Shown: positions 25,215-35,678, counted from the first letter of the stretch. The stretch is 64,000 nt of DNA from Micromonospora costi (GCF_003626655.1 NZ_RBAN01000001.1:868001-932000), one strand, 5' to 3'. Notes: generated by a model not told the origin, from the letters alone. Made by a program: numbers and translations.

Positions 25215-26033
25215 TCACGGACCGCCGGAGGCGTCCAGGGCGGCGAGCCGGTCGTGCAAGGGCGTGAAGAGCGCCGGCGGGGCGGCGATCACCAGGTCCG
25301 GGCCGGCCGGCAGCCCACCCAGCCCGGCGACCCGCAGTCCCGCCTCGCTCGCCACCAGGCCACCGGCCGCCTGGTCCCAGGCGGCCAGCCCCTTCTCGAA
25401 GTAGGCGTCCACCCGCCCCTGCGCGGCCAGGCAGAGGTCGAGAGCCGCCGCGCCGAGCCGGCGGATGTCGCGTACGTGCGGGATCAGCTCGGCGACCACG
25501 CGAGCCTGGTGCGCCCGGCGCTTCGGGTCGTAGCCGAAGCCGGTGGCGACCAGCGCCTGGCCGAGGTCGGTCTCGGTGGAGCCGCTCAGCCGCTCGCCGT
25601 CGTGCCACGCGCCGCCGCCGGCCGTGGCCGTCCACTCCTCGCCGGTGCTCACGTTGCGGACCACGCCCGCCACCACCACGCCGTCGACCTCGGCGGCGAG
25701 CGACACGGCGCTGTGCGGCAGCCCGTAGAGGTAGTTGACGGTGCCGTCGATCGGGTCGACGATCCAGCGCACCCCGCTCGGCGCGTCGCGGACCTCGCCC
25801 TCGCCGTACTCCTCGCCGAGCACCGCGTCGTCGGGGCGGAGCGCGGCCAGCGCGTCGAGCACCTGCCGCTCGACGGCCCGGTCGGCGGCCGTGACCACGT
25901 CGGTGACGGTGCTCTTGGTCGCGGCGACCGACACTCCCTCGGCCCGCATCCGGTACGCGGTGGCCGCCGCGTCCCTGGCCACCTCGACGGCGATCGTGAG
26001 CAGTTCCCGCGGCGTCGGCGCCGACCTGGTCAT
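25215..26033 (-). CDS. Inositol monophosphatase family protein (SuhB-like)
   Basis: 272 aa from ATG 26033 with GGGAAGGG upstream; the longer frame to 26216 is not conserved. It hydrolyses myo-inositol-1-phosphate or related phosphates with Mg2+, feeding phosphatidylinositol synthesis in actinobacteria. Metal-site motifs are VLGEEYGEGE (Glu), WIVDPIDGTVNYLYG (Asp-Asp) and AAWDQAAGGLVASEAG (Asp, about residue 215). Position next to sigA matches M. tuberculosis suhB (Rv2701c) from memory. It is divergent from sigA across 576 nt and convergent with cei. Confidence 0.92.
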   Translation of the reverse strand: MTRSAPTPRELLTIAVEVARDAAATAYRMRAEGVSVAATKSTVTDVVTAADRAVERQVLDALAALRPDDAVLGEEYGEGEVRDAPSGVRWIVDPIDGTVNYLYGLPHSAVSLAAEVDGVVVAGVVRNVSTGEEWTATAGGGAWHDGERLSGSTETDLGQALVATGFGYDPKRRAHQARVVAELIPHVRDIRRLGAAALDLCLAAQGRVDAYFEKGLAAWDQAAGGLVASEAGLRVAGLGGLPAGPDLVIAAPPALFTPLHDRLAALDASGGP

Positions 26034-26609
26034 GGTTCGCCCTTCCCCGTGGCGGTACACGCGTACGGCACGGTCCTCGACGATCGACGTGCGGTGGAGG
26101 AACCGTGCCGGTCGCCTCATCATCGCCCATCCCGTCGTGCGGACGACCGCGGGTCCGGCCGGACCGGGAGCGCCGCTCGGGGCGCCGGCCCGCGCCCCCG
26201 GCCATCCGCCCACCACGAGCTGCCGAGTCTGACCAGGCTGCCCCGTTGCGATTGGTAATGTCCGCTAGGTGCCCACCTTCCGGTCCCCGGCATGCGCGTC
26301 CGTGCCACCTCCGCGCGGCTCGCTCGCGGTCGGTCCCCTCGGGTCCGCAGCGCCCCCTTCACCCGGGGATACGATCGCTACAAAGTCCACATCTGCGCCG
26401 AATCGGCGGTCGCCGCACCTCGTACGCCGTGCGGCACAGGATGATCGCCGCAGACGGCGTTACAATTCACCCCTGCCCACGCGCCACGGACCGCCGACGA
26501 CCGGCCGGCCCGGGACACGGGGGTTCCTCAACCACATCGCCAGGCGCGGTGGCCCCTGCTGCGCCAGACGACCCGGCCGTGCTCGCTCTTCGCCTCCGGA
26601 AGGTCATTC
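26034..26609. other. 576-nt intergenic region upstream of sigA
   Basis: No gene is supported here, although polyphosphate glucokinase sits at this place in mycobacteria. Candidate -10 elements on the plus strand are TACGAT (26370-26375), TACAAA (26379-26384) and TACAAT (26461-26466), none with a good -35. The region probably contains more than one sigA promoter and a long leader. Confidence 0.5.
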
Positions 26610-28214
<1,605 letters not shown>

Positions 28215-28255
28215 GCCTGGATCGTCAACCCGGCGTGTCGTTTTGATCACCTGGC

Positions 28256-28288
28256 GTGCATCGCCGGATGGTGATCCGGCGGTTGCAC
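28256..28288 (+). terminator. Possible sigA terminator hairpin
   Basis: An interrupted stem: GTGCA with TGCAC outside and CGCCGGAT with ATCCGGCG inside, 4-nt loop, 41 nt after the sigA stop. No T-run. Confidence 0.35.
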
Positions 28289-28461
28289 GATTGTGATCGT
28301 TGACGTGGCACCCTTGGTGCACGGCACACTGGTCACCGGCCATGTGTGACCTCGGTCCCCCGCGGGCACACAGGGAAGGCCTGGCGCGACAAGGATGTTG
28401 CAGGATAGGTGAGCAACTACCGAAGAGATTGTTCATCGGTGACGACCAGAGGAGGAAGGCG

Positions 28462-28695
28462 ATGACCCCGACCCTCACGCCGCCGCCCGAGACGGTGAGC
28501 CCCCCGGCCGCCGATGAACGGTGCGACCGCTGCAATGCTGCCGGCAAGCTCCGCATCACTCTGGCCGGCGGAAGCGAACTGGTGTTCTGCGGGCACCACG
28601 CGAACAAGTACGCCGAGGATCTCGTGAAGATCACGGTGCGGTACGCGACGGACCCGGAGTTCAGCTGGCGTGGCGCCGATCTGATGGCGAACTGA
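28462..28695 (+). CDS. Small DUF7455-like zinc-binding protein
   Basis: 77 aa from ATG 28462 with a strong AGGAGGAA at 28450-28457; the 54-residue upstream extension is not supported. A proline-rich start is followed by DERCDRCNAAGKLRITLAGG and ELVFCGHHANKY. Two Cys then Cys-His-His form a plausible zinc site. Such small proteins follow sigA in many actinobacteria. Function unknown. It is followed by a strong terminator with a T-run. Confidence 0.85.
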   Translation: MTPTLTPPPETVSPPAADERCDRCNAAGKLRITLAGGSELVFCGHHANKYAEDLVKITVRYATDPEFSWRGADLMAN

Positions 28696-28714
28696 GTCCG
28701 CAACCCGACATAGA

Positions 28715-28754
28715 GCCGGCCGGAGGCACCCATGGTGCCTCCGGCCGGCCTTTT
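28715..28754 (+). terminator. Intrinsic terminator of the small zinc-binding gene
   Basis: Perfect 16-bp stem (28715-28730 with 28734-28749), 3-nt loop, then CTTTTCG. It is the clearest classical terminator in the window. Confidence 0.88.
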
Positions 28755-28835
28755 CGCGTCCACCCCCGTAACGCCCGCACCCCGCGCCCGCGCCCAGCCC
28801 GCCCACCCGGCCCCCGCCCCGCCCACCCGCCCAAC

Positions 28836-28899
28836 CCGGTGATCAAGAGGTTTGCGTCACGCGGACCGCGATTCCTGACGCAAACCTCTTGATCACCGG
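28836..28899. repeat. Perfect 24-bp inverted repeat, family A
   Basis: Arms 28836-28859 and 28876-28899 are perfectly complementary around a 16-nt loop. The 20-nt core TGATCAAGAGGTTTGCGTCA is the same as in the repeat at 11504-11563, 17 kb away; the loops differ. It lies between convergent genes, 52 nt from the helicase stop. Confidence 0.92.
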
Positions 28900-28951
28900 C
28901 TCAGGACCGGACGAGGGGGCGCGGGGGGCGCGGGCGGGCGCGGGCGCGGGG

Positions 28952-30685
28952 TTAGAGGGTCTGGACCGTTGCTATGCGCTCTTCGAGCTGCTCGATCGTG
29001 GCCTGGGCGCTCGGCGGGCCGCCGCACAGCCGGCGCAGCTCAGCGTGGATCTTGCCGTGAGGCACGCCCGTACGGTGGTGCCGGGCGGCCACCAGCGCGT
29101 TGAGTTGCCGCCGGAGCGCCACCCGGCGCTGGGCCGCACTCATCGGTGCCGGCGGGGCCGCCGGCGCGTCAGCGGCCGGCTCAGCGGCCCGCGCGGCCGC
29201 CTTGCGCCGCTGGGCGGCCAGCTGCTCGGCCTGCCGCTTCGACAGCAGCACGGCCACCTGGTCGGCGGTGAGCAGCCCGGGCAGGCCCAGGTACTCCTCC
29301 TCCTCCGGCGTGCCGGCCTGGGCCGCCGTACCGAACGACGCGCCGTCGAAGATCACCTGGTCGAGTTCGGCCGTGGCCGAGAGCGCCGCGAACCGCTTCT
29401 CCAGCTCGCCGCTGGCCTGGTCGTCGCGCTGGGCGCGTTCGAGCAGGTCGTCGTCGAAGCCGTCGCGCTCCTTCGGCTTGCCCAGCACGTGGTCGCGCTC
29501 GGCCTCCATCTCGCTGGCCAGTCCCAGCAGGTGCGGCACGCTGGGCAGGAAGACCGAGGCGGTCTCCCCCTGGCGGCGGGCCCGGACGAACCGGCCGATG
29601 GCCTGGGCGAAGTAGAGGGGCGTGCTGGCGCTGGTGGCGTAGACGCCGACCGCCAGGCGCGGGATGTCGACCCCCTCGGAGACCATCCGCACCGCCACCA
29701 GCCACCGTTGCTCGGACGCCGCGAACGCCGCGATCCGCGCGGACGCGCCGGCGTCGTCGGAGAGCACCACGGCCGCCTTCTCGCCGGTCACCTGCTCGAG
29801 CAGCTTGGCGTACGAGCGGGCGGTCTGCTGGTCGGTCGCGATCACCAGGCCACCGGCGTCGGGCATGCCGGCGTTACGCAGCACGGTGAGCCGGGCGTCG
29901 GCGGCGCGCAGCACCTGGGGCATCCAGTCGCCGGCCGGGTCCAGGGCGGTCCGCCAGGCCTGGGCGATCAGATCCTGGGTCATCGGTTCACCCAGCCGCG
30001 CCGCCAGCTCCTCGCCCGCGTTGGTGCGCCACCGGGTCTCCCCCGAGTACGCGAGGAACAGCACCGGCCGGACGACCCCGTCGCGCAGCGCGTCGGAGTA
30101 GCCGTAGACGGAGTCGGCACGGGACCGCATGAGCCCGTCCCCGCCGCGCTCGTACGTGACGAACGGGATGGGGTTGTCGTCGGAACGGAACGGGGTGCCC
30201 GTGAGCATCAGCCGGCGTACGGCGGGCTCGAACGCGGCCTTCACGCCGTCACCCCAGGACCGGGAGTCGCCCGCGTGGTGGATCTCGTCGAGGATGACCA
30301 GCGTCCGCCGGGTCATGGTGCGCCGCCGGTGCACCTGCGGCGCCATGCCGACCTGGGCGTACGTGACCACGGCGCCGTGGAAGTCGGCCGAGGAGTGCAG
30401 ATCGGCGTTGCGGAAGGCGGCGTCGAGCTGGATGCCCACCCGCGCGGCGGACTCCGCCCACTGCTTCTTCAGGTGCTCGGTCGGGGCGACCACGGTGACC
30501 GCCTCCACCGTGCCGTCGGCGAGCAGCTCGGCGGCGATCCGCAGGGCGAACGTGGTCTTGCCGGCGCCGGGCGTGGCGACCGCCATGAAGTCCTCGGAAC
30601 GCCGGCGCAGGTACTCGACCAACGCCTTGCGTTGCCAGGCGCGTAGTGCCGGAAACGTCTCGATCGCCGGCGTCCGGGCTGCCAC
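28952..30685 (-). CDS. DEXH-box superfamily 2 helicase
   Basis: 577 aa from GTG 30685, chosen because GGAGAGGAG lies 7 nt upstream; GTG 30709 and 30745 give longer versions. Helicase motifs in order: Q-like PALRAWQRKAL, Walker A ATPGAGKTTFAL (about residue 38), VAPTEHLKKQW, DEIHHAG (DEXH box), LTGTPFRSD, MVSEGVDIPRLAVGVYAT and QAIGRFVRARRQG (motif VI). A Lys/Glu/Ala-rich C-terminal helical region (about 460-577) follows. It resembles UvrB/RecQ-like and type III restriction-type helicases; probably DNA repair. No nuclease or methylase partner is adjacent, so a restriction system is unlikely. Confidence 0.9.
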   Translation of the reverse strand: MAARTPAIETFPALRAWQRKALVEYLRRRSEDFMAVATPGAGKTTFALRIAAELLADGTVEAVTVVAPTEHLKKQWAESAARVGIQLDAAFRNADLHSSADFHGAVVTYAQVGMAPQVHRRRTMTRRTLVILDEIHHAGDSRSWGDGVKAAFEPAVRRLMLTGTPFRSDDNPIPFVTYERGGDGLMRSRADSVYGYSDALRDGVVRPVLFLAYSGETRWRTNAGEELAARLGEPMTQDLIAQAWRTALDPAGDWMPQVLRAADARLTVLRNAGMPDAGGLVIATDQQTARSYAKLLEQVTGEKAAVVLSDDAGASARIAAFAASEQRWLVAVRMVSEGVDIPRLAVGVYATSASTPLYFAQAIGRFVRARRQGETASVFLPSVPHLLGLASEMEAERDHVLGKPKERDGFDDDLLERAQRDDQASGELEKRFAALSATAELDQVIFDGASFGTAAQAGTPEEEEYLGLPGLLTADQVAVLLSKRQAEQLAAQRRKAAARAAEPAADAPAAPPAPMSAAQRRVALRRQLNALVAARHHRTGVPHGKIHAELRRLCGGPPSAQATIEQLEERIATVQTL

Positions 30686-30863
30686 GCGAAGGCTCCTCTC
30701 CGACCGCACGAAGGCGGACCCGGCGTGAGGGCCACCGGTCCGCACCGCCCATGAAAACGCCTCCGCGCCGAAGATGCCGCGAAGGCCGGTTCAGCATAAC
30801 CAGGGGGCCGCTCCCGGCCCAGGCGACGCCACGCGGGTCACACCGGCCGCTGCGGCACCGCCG

Positions 30864-31520
30864 TCACCAGCGGGGGCCCGGCCCGGGGTCGCGGGTGCGC
30901 GGTGGCCGCATGGGCGCCACCGGCACGGTCCACCGTCGCCGCAGCGCCACCAACCGCAGTCCGAAGACCAGCAGCGCGGCTGCCGTCAGCGGCAGGGCGC
31001 CGCCCTGCCCGAGGCCGTGCAGCACCGCCACGAGGACGGCACCGGCGAGCGCGGCCACCGCGTAGATCTCCCGGCGCAGCACCACCGGGATCTCCCCGGT
31101 GAGCAGGTCCCGGCCGAGCCCGCCGCCGATGCCGCTGAGCATGCCGATCAGGCACGCCCCGACCGCGGGGACCCCGGCGTCGAGCGCCTTCAGCGTGCCG
31201 GTGACGGTGAACAGCGCGAGCCCGGCCGCGTCGAGCACCAGCACGGTGGTCCGCAGCCGGGCCAGTTGGGGGTGCAGCCAGAACACCGCGGCGGCGGTGA
31301 CCGCTGCCGCGGTGGCGTACCGCCAGTCGGCGAAGGCGAGCGGAGGGACCTCGTCGATGACCAGGTCGCGGAAAATGCCACCGCCGAGGGCGGCCACGAA
31401 GCCGACGAAGACGACACCGAACAGGTCGAGCCGCTTGGCCACCGCCGCGGAGGCGCCGGACGCGGCGAAGACCGCGACGCCGACGAGGTCGGCGAGGAGC
31501 AGGGCGGTGGAGGTGGTCAC
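30864..31520 (-). CDS. TRIC-type cation channel family protein (UPF0126)
   Basis: 218 aa from GTG 31520. Seven predicted membrane helices in two repeats, each with the UPF0126 glycine motif: FVAALGGGIFRDLVIDEVPP (about residue 40) and LSGIGGGLGRDLLTGEIPVV (about residue 128). This internal duplication is the signature of prokaryotic TRIC channels, which pass monovalent cations such as K+. A basic, proline-rich tail ends the protein. A TAGCCT box 6 nt upstream of the start indicates leaderless expression. Confidence 0.9.
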   Translation of the reverse strand: MTTSTALLLADLVGVAVFAASGASAAVAKRLDLFGVVFVGFVAALGGGIFRDLVIDEVPPLAFADWRYATAAAVTAAAVFWLHPQLARLRTTVLVLDAAGLALFTVTGTLKALDAGVPAVGACLIGMLSGIGGGLGRDLLTGEIPVVLRREIYAVAALAGAVLVAVLHGLGQGGALPLTAAALLVFGLRLVALRRRWTVPVAPMRPPRTRDPGPGPRW

Positions 31521-31526
31521 CGCCGA

Positions 31527-31532
31527 AGGCTA
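31527..31532 (-). promoter_or_regulatory. -10 box of the TRIC channel gene, leaderless
   Basis: TAGCCT on the minus strand, 6 nt before GTG 31520. The same hexamer and spacing as for anmK. Confidence 0.6.
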
Positions 31533-31560
31533 CGCGGGCGGTCGGAGAGGCCGCCCCGGA

Positions 31561-31779
31561 TCACTCGCCCCAGGAGTCGTAGATCTCCTTGCACTTCGGG
31601 CAGACCGGCGAACCCGGCTTGGCCGCCTTGGTGACCGGGAACGTCTCGCCGCAGAGCGCGACGACGAACGTACCCATCACGGCACTCTCGGCAATCTTGT
31701 CCTTGCGGACGTAGTGGAACATCTCGGGACCGGTATCCGCGTCCTTCAGCTCCGGACGCTCGAGAACCTGTGTGCTCAC
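31561..31779 (-). CDS. DUF3039 protein
   Basis: 72 aa. GTG 31779 is taken because GGAGGT lies 6 nt upstream, whereas the longer TTG start overlaps it. The protein carries [37 protein letters not shown] and a Cys pair [13 protein letters not shown]. With the earlier Cys it could form a zinc site. Equivalent to Rv2708c of M. tuberculosis from memory; function not known. Divergent from psuG. Confidence 0.9.
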   Translation of the reverse strand: MSTQVLERPELKDADTGPEMFHYVRKDKIAESAVMGTFVVALCGETFPVTKAAKPGSPVCPKCKEIYDSWGE

Positions 31780-31854
31780 GTCTGCACCTCCAACCGACAA
31801 GTTTGGCAGCTCACCGCGGCCCGGTCCACTTCACCCCGTTCCGGCGCAAGGTCG

Positions 31855-31860
31855 TACGGT
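31855..31860 (+). promoter_or_regulatory. -10 box of psuG, leaderless
   Basis: TACGGT followed by 7 nt and GTG 31868, without a ribosome binding site. Confidence 0.6.
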
Positions 31861-31867
31861 GATCGGT

Positions 31868-32800
31868 GTGACCAACTTTCACATCCGATTCGGTACCGAG
31901 GTGGCCGACGCCCTGCGCGACGGTCGTCCCGTCGTCGCCCTGGAGAGCACCATCGTCTCCCACGGTCTTCCGCGCCCCGACAACCTGCGCGTGGCCCGGG
32001 AGATCGAGGCGACCGTCCGGGACGCCGGCGCCGTACCGGCCACCATCGGGATGGTCGGGGGCGAGCTGGTGGTCGGCCTCGACGACGCGCAGCTGACCCG
32101 GCTCGCGACCGTCGACGGTGTGGCGAAGCTCTCCGTACGCGATCTCGCGGTGGCCGCCGCGACCGGGGCGGACGGCGCCACGACCGTGGCCGCGACCAGC
32201 GCGGTGGCCGCGGCGGCGGGGATCGGGGTGTTCGCCACCGGCGGCCTGGGCGGGGTGCACCGGGAGGCGTCGCAGACGTTCGACGAGTCGGCCGACCTCA
32301 CCACCCTCGCGCGCACCCCGATCGCGGTGGTCTGCGCCGGGGTCAAGTCGATCCTCGACGTGGGCGCGACGCTGGAGCGGTTGGAGACCCTCGGGGTCGG
32401 CGTGGTCGGCTACCGCACCCGGCGGTTCCCCGGCTTCTACCTCACGGACGGCGGCTTCGACCTGGACTGGTCGGTGGACGCGCCGGAGACCGTCGCCGAC
32501 GTGCTCGCCGCCCGGGCGCAGCACGGCGTGCACACCGGCGCCCTGGTCGTCGCCAACCCGCTCCCGGTCGACGAGCAGCTGGACCCGGCGCTGCACGACC
32601 GCACCCTCACCGAGGGTCTGGCCCTGCTGGAGCGCGACGGCGTGACCGGCAAGGCGGTGACCCCGTACCTGCTCGCCCACTTCCACTCGGCCACCGAGGG
32701 CGCGAGCCTGGCGGTGAACGTCCGGATCATCCTGCGCAACGCCGACCTGGCCGCGCGGATCGCCGTGGCCTCCGCCGCCCGCGCCGCGGCGCGGGCATGA
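31868..32800 (+). CDS. psuG: Pseudouridine-5'-phosphate glycosidase
   Basis: 310 aa from GTG 31868. It splits pseudouridine 5'-phosphate into uracil and ribose 5-phosphate during nucleoside salvage, with Mn2+. Family landmarks are [20 protein letters not shown] near the N-terminus (active-site Glu), [62 protein letters not shown] and [11 protein letters not shown]. The frame extends further upstream but a TACGGT box places the start here. It overlaps the following PfkB kinase gene by 4 nt (ATGA). Confidence 0.95.
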   Translation: MTNFHIRFGTEVADALRDGRPVVALESTIVSHGLPRPDNLRVAREIEATVRDAGAVPATIGMVGGELVVGLDDAQLTRLATVDGVAKLSVRDLAVAAATGADGATTVAATSAVAAAAGIGVFATGGLGGVHREASQTFDESADLTTLARTPIAVVCAGVKSILDVGATLERLETLGVGVVGYRTRRFPGFYLTDGGFDLDWSVDAPETVADVLAARAQHGVHTGALVVANPLPVDEQLDPALHDRTLTEGLALLERDGVTGKAVTPYLLAHFHSATEGASLAVNVRIILRNADLAARIAVASAARAAARA

Positions 32801-33696
32801 CGCCGACGCCCCGCATCGTCGTCGTCGGCGACGTCATCACCGACGTGGTGGCGGTGCTGTCCGGCCCGCTCATGACGGGCTCGGACACCGCGGCCGAGAT
32901 CCGGTTCAGCGGCGGCGGGCAGGCGGCCAACACGGCGGCGTGGATCGCCGCGCAGGGCACGCCCGTGACGCTCGTGGCCGCGGTCGGTGACGACACGGCG
33001 GGCCGGGAGCGGGTGGCGGAACTGGAGGCGACGGGCGTCACCTGCGCGATCGACCGGGTCGAGGGCGCCGCGACGGGCACCGTCGTCGTCCTGGCCGACG
33101 ACGGCGAGCGGACGATGGTGAGCCAGCGCGGGGCCAACCTGCGGCTGACCGCCGCGCACGTGGACCGGGCCCTCGCCGCGGCGTCCGACGCCGCGCATCT
33201 GCACCTGTCCGCGTACACCCTGCTGGACGCCGCGTCGCGCGACGCCGGGCTGCGGGCGCTGGCCGCCGCCCGCGAGCGCGGGCTCACCACCAGCGTCGAC
33301 GCGGCCTCCGCGGCGCCGCTGCGGCGGGCCGGCGCGGCGGTCTTCCTGGCCTGGGTACGCGACGTCGACCTGCTACTGGTCAACGCGGACGAGGCGACGG
33401 TGCTGGCCGGAGGGCTCGACCCGGCGGCGCAGGCGCGAGCGCTGTCGGCGGCGGCCCGTCGGGTGGTGGTCAAGCGCGGCGCGGCCGGCGCGGTCTGGGC
33501 GGACCGGGCCGCGACGCTGTGCGCGGCCCCGGCCCGGCGGGTGGCGGTGGTGGACGTCACCGGCGCCGGTGACGCGTTCGCCGCGGGGCTGCTGACGGCC
33601 TGGTTGGCCGGCGCCGAGCCGCAGGCGGCGCTCGCCCGCGCGGGTGACCTCGGCGCCGTCGCCGTCTCCACCCTCGGCGCCCGCCCCCGCGCCTGA
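32797..33696 (+). CDS. PfkB-family sugar kinase, probable pseudouridine kinase
   Basis: 299 aa from ATG 32797, overlapping the psuG stop by 4 nt (translational coupling). Ribokinase-like signatures are [15 protein letters not shown], the first PfkB motif [15 protein letters not shown], and the second motif [15 protein letters not shown] (anion hole and catalytic Asp, about residue 255). The tight coupling with psuG makes pseudouridine the likely substrate, by analogy with the PsuK-PsuG pathway; the sequence alone only shows a PfkB kinase. It ends 13 nt from the stop of the convergent DUF3099 gene. Confidence 0.88.
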   Translation: MTPTPRIVVVGDVITDVVAVLSGPLMTGSDTAAEIRFSGGGQAANTAAWIAAQGTPVTLVAAVGDDTAGRERVAELEATGVTCAIDRVEGAATGTVVVLADDGERTMVSQRGANLRLTAAHVDRALAAASDAAHLHLSAYTLLDAASRDAGLRALAAARERGLTTSVDAASAAPLRRAGAAVFLAWVRDVDLLLVNADEATVLAGGLDPAAQARALSAAARRVVVKRGAAGAVWADRAATLCAAPARRVAVVDVTGAGDAFAAGLLTAWLAGAEPQAALARAGDLGAVAVSTLGARPRA

Positions 33697-33709
33697 GCGC
33701 CGGGGCCGC

Positions 33710-34066
33710 TCAGGTCTCGACGTCGATCACCTTGTGGGGGCGCTCTTCGGCGGTGAGGCTCATCGGCGGGGTCTCGTCGCGGTGCCGGTGGTGGAACTTG
33801 TTGGCGAGCCGGTGCTCCTCCTTGGGCGGCCGGTCGTTGGCGAGCAACACCGCCAGCCACGGGATGAGGACCATGCCGACAGCGCAGAGCGGCAGCCAGA
33901 GCCAGAGCAGGGGTGCGTGCACGCTGGCCAGGATCGCGCCCACCACGAGGCAGGCGACCCGGATGCTCATCATCAGCACGTAGCGTTTCTGACGGCTGGT
34001 GAGCTGGTCGTTCTGGCTGCGGGCGGCGTCGGTGATCAGGATCGGTTGGTACGCCTGACGCTTCAC
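33710..34066 (-). CDS. DUF3099 membrane protein
   Basis: 118 aa. GTG 34066 is preferred because AGGAGG lies 6 nt upstream; the longer frame starts inside nonconserved sequence. The start VKRQAYQPILITDAARSQND and QKRYVLMMSIRVACLVVGA match actinobacterial DUF3099 proteins. Two membrane helices (about residues 33-50 and 54-75), then a basic His-rich tail (HRLANKFHHRHRDE). Function unknown. Confidence 0.87.
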   Translation of the reverse strand: MKRQAYQPILITDAARSQNDQLTSRQKRYVLMMSIRVACLVVGAILASVHAPLLWLWLPLCAVGMVLIPWLAVLLANDRPPKEEHRLANKFHHRHRDETPPMSLTAEERPHKVIDVET

Positions 34067-34160
34067 CACGGACCTCCTCGGGGGGTTACGCCCCATCCTG
34101 TCACTCACCGACCGTGATCAGCGAAGTTCCGCGTGGCGCGCGTTCGTGTTACGTGCGTGG

Positions 34161-34166
34161 TACGCT
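34161..34166 (+). promoter_or_regulatory. -10 box of the toxin-antitoxin operon, leaderless
   Basis: TACGCT followed by 6 nt and GTG 34173. The surrounding sequence (34146-34176) contains repeated ACGTG/CACGT elements that could serve as an operator for the RHH protein. Confidence 0.55.
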
Positions 34167-34172
34167 CGCCAC

Positions 34173-34460
34173 GTGGGCAGCAGGTTCAGCTTCACCGACG
34201 AGGCGCTGGCCAACCTGAAGGTCTACGACGTCACGCCGGGGGAAGTCTGGGAGGCGCTGCACAGCGCACGGCGGGTGATCCGCCACCTGGGCGACGACGT
34301 GATGGTCGTCTACGCCGCCGCCCGGCGGGGCCGCCGGCTGGCCGTGCTGCTCGCCGAGGCCGACGGCACCGACAACGACTGGGACATCCTCTCCGCCCGC
34401 GAACTGAGCGACGTCGAGTCCAAGCGCTACGACGAGGCCGTGCGGAGAGATCGCCGATGA
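34173..34460 (+). CDS. BrnT/DUF4258-like toxin candidate
   Basis: 95 aa from GTG 34173, which is leaderless by the -10 position. The layout resembles small RelE-fold BrnT-type RNases: FSFTDEALANLKVYDVTPGEV (helix), VIRHLGDDVMVVYAAARRGRRLAVLLAE (beta strands) and a C-terminal WDILSARELSDVESKRY similar to the ISAR motif of BrnT. It is followed 13 nt later by a ribbon-helix-helix protein, the usual antitoxin order for BrnTA. Toxicity is inferred; a nontoxic DUF4258-like role is possible. Confidence 0.7.
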   Translation: MGSRFSFTDEALANLKVYDVTPGEVWEALHSARRVIRHLGDDVMVVYAAARRGRRLAVLLAEADGTDNDWDILSARELSDVESKRYDEAVRRDRR

Positions 34461-34473
34461 GGAGGCGGTGACG

Positions 34474-34785
34474 ATGCACCGTGACGACGCGACCAAGCAG
34501 TTCCACAGCGGCGACGACCGGCTCGCGGAGCTGATCGACGACAGCCAGCCGGTGGACCTGCCCACCCCCGACACCGACGTGCCGATGGTGAGCCGGTCGG
34601 TGCGGTTGCCGCTGGAGACGTACGAGCGGGTGCGGTCCGCCGCCGAGGCGCGGGGCATCGGGGTCACCACCCTGATGCGCCAGTGGATCGAGGCTGGTCT
34701 GGCCGACCTCGACGACTCGGCCACCGTCTCGCTCGCCGACGTCCGCCGCGCGCTGGCCTCGCTGGCCCACCCGACCGCCGCCTGA
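34474..34785 (+). CDS. Ribbon-helix-helix (CopG/BrnA-like) antitoxin candidate
   Basis: 103 aa. ATG 34474 is chosen because GAGGAGG (34459-34465) lies 8 nt upstream, while GTG 34468 is too close. The N-terminal 40 residues are polar and likely bind the toxin. The RHH motif is SRSVRLPLETYERVRSAAEARGIG, followed by TTLMRQWIEAGL (about residues 45-80). It probably represses its own operon and neutralises the upstream protein. Ends 105 nt from the stop of the HhH-GPD gene. Confidence 0.78.
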   Translation: MHRDDATKQFHSGDDRLAELIDDSQPVDLPTPDTDVPMVSRSVRLPLETYERVRSAAEARGIGVTTLMRQWIEAGLADLDDSATVSLADVRRALASLAHPTAA

Positions 34786-34890
34786 GCGACCGTCACACAG
34801 CGGCGTCACCCGGGCGGTGCCGGTCCCCCGGTGGGCGGCACACGCCCGGCTCGGCTCGTTCCTGCGCCGCAAACGTGGCAGCGGCCCGGG

Positions 34891-35469
34891 TCAGCCGCCC
34901 GTCTTCGCCTTCGCCGCGGCCTTCATCTGCTGCTTGTACTCGCGCACCCGGCGCAGCGACTCGGCGTCGGTGACGTCGGCCACCGACCGGTACGCGCCCG
35001 GGTCGCCGTACCCGCCGGCCGCCTCCCGCCAGCCGTCCGGCCGGACGTCGAAGCGCTTGCCGAGCAGCGCCACGAAGATCTGCGCCTTCTGCTTGCCGAA
35101 GCCGGGCAGCTCGGCGACGCGGCGCAGCAGCTCCGCCCCGTCCGGGGCGTCCGACCACAGGCGCGACGCGTCGCCGTCGTACCGGTCGACCAGCACCCGG
35201 CACACCTCCTGCACCCGGGCCGCCATCGCCTTCGGGAAGCGGTGCAGCGCGGGCGGCCGGGCGAAGAAGGCCAGCAGCGCGTCCGGGTCGTACTCGGCCA
35301 GTTCCCGGGCGTCCAGGTCGTGGCCCATCCGCTGGGCCAGCACGTACGGCGAGGAGAACGCCTTCTCCATCGGCACCTGCTGGTCGAGCACCATGCCGAT
35401 CAGCCGCGCGAGCGGGTCGCGTTCCAGCAGCAGGTTGGCCTCGGGGTCGATGGGCAGCACGAGCGTCAT
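34891..35469 (-). CDS. HhH-GPD-type DNA glycosylase family protein
   Basis: 192 aa from ATG 35469. It is related to base-excision DNA glycosylases: GMVLDQQVPMEKAFSSPYVL (helix typical of the family), then a helix-hairpin-helix motif VAELPGFGKQKAQIFVALLGKRF (about residues 120-142) that grips the DNA backbone. The C-terminus is Lys/Ala rich. A catalytic Asp of the usual LPGVG..TA...D form is not obvious; the D of RFDVRPDGW may fill that role. CAGGAT 6 nt before the ATG suggests a leaderless transcript. Confidence 0.85.
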   Translation of the reverse strand: MTLVLPIDPEANLLLERDPLARLIGMVLDQQVPMEKAFSSPYVLAQRMGHDLDARELAEYDPDALLAFFARPPALHRFPKAMAARVQEVCRVLVDRYDGDASRLWSDAPDGAELLRRVAELPGFGKQKAQIFVALLGKRFDVRPDGWREAAGGYGDPGAYRSVADVTDAESLRRVREYKQQMKAAAKAKTGG

Positions 35470-35475
35470 GTGCCC

Positions 35476-35481
35476 ATCCTG
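35476..35481 (-). promoter_or_regulatory. Candidate -10 box of the HhH-GPD gene
   Basis: CAGGAT on the minus strand, 6 nt before ATG 35469. It is the same hexamer and spacing as upstream of the divergent methyltransferase gene. Confidence 0.42.
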
Positions 35482-35666
35482 CCCCGTGGCCGCGCCGCGA
35501 GTACACCGACGCCCCGACGCGGCGTGCCGCGGGCCGACGCCGCTGCTCGGCGCTCGGCGCAGATCCGCCGCCCGCCGCCTCCGGCTGCTCGGCGGATCCG
35601 TCGCCCTGTCGCCGCCGCTCCCGGGCGGATCTGGCGGGTGCCGCGGAGGCGGGACGCCGCGGGAGG

Positions 35667-35672
35667 CAGGAT
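35667..35672 (+). promoter_or_regulatory. Candidate -10 box of the methyltransferase gene
   Basis: CAGGAT followed by 6 nt and GTG 35679. A GGGAGG 12 nt upstream of the GTG could instead be a distant ribosome binding site. Confidence 0.42.
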
Positions 35673-35678
35673 GACGAC

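Noticed and set aside
26034..26609. A gene between suhB and sigA (ppgK position in mycobacteria)
   Set aside because: No frame there has a sugar-kinase motif or a plausible start; only candidate promoters are seen.
28952..30685. Type III restriction or phage-defence helicase
   Set aside because: Only a lone DEXH helicase is present; no methylase, nuclease or defence partner is adjacent, and the gene looks like a conserved stand-alone one.
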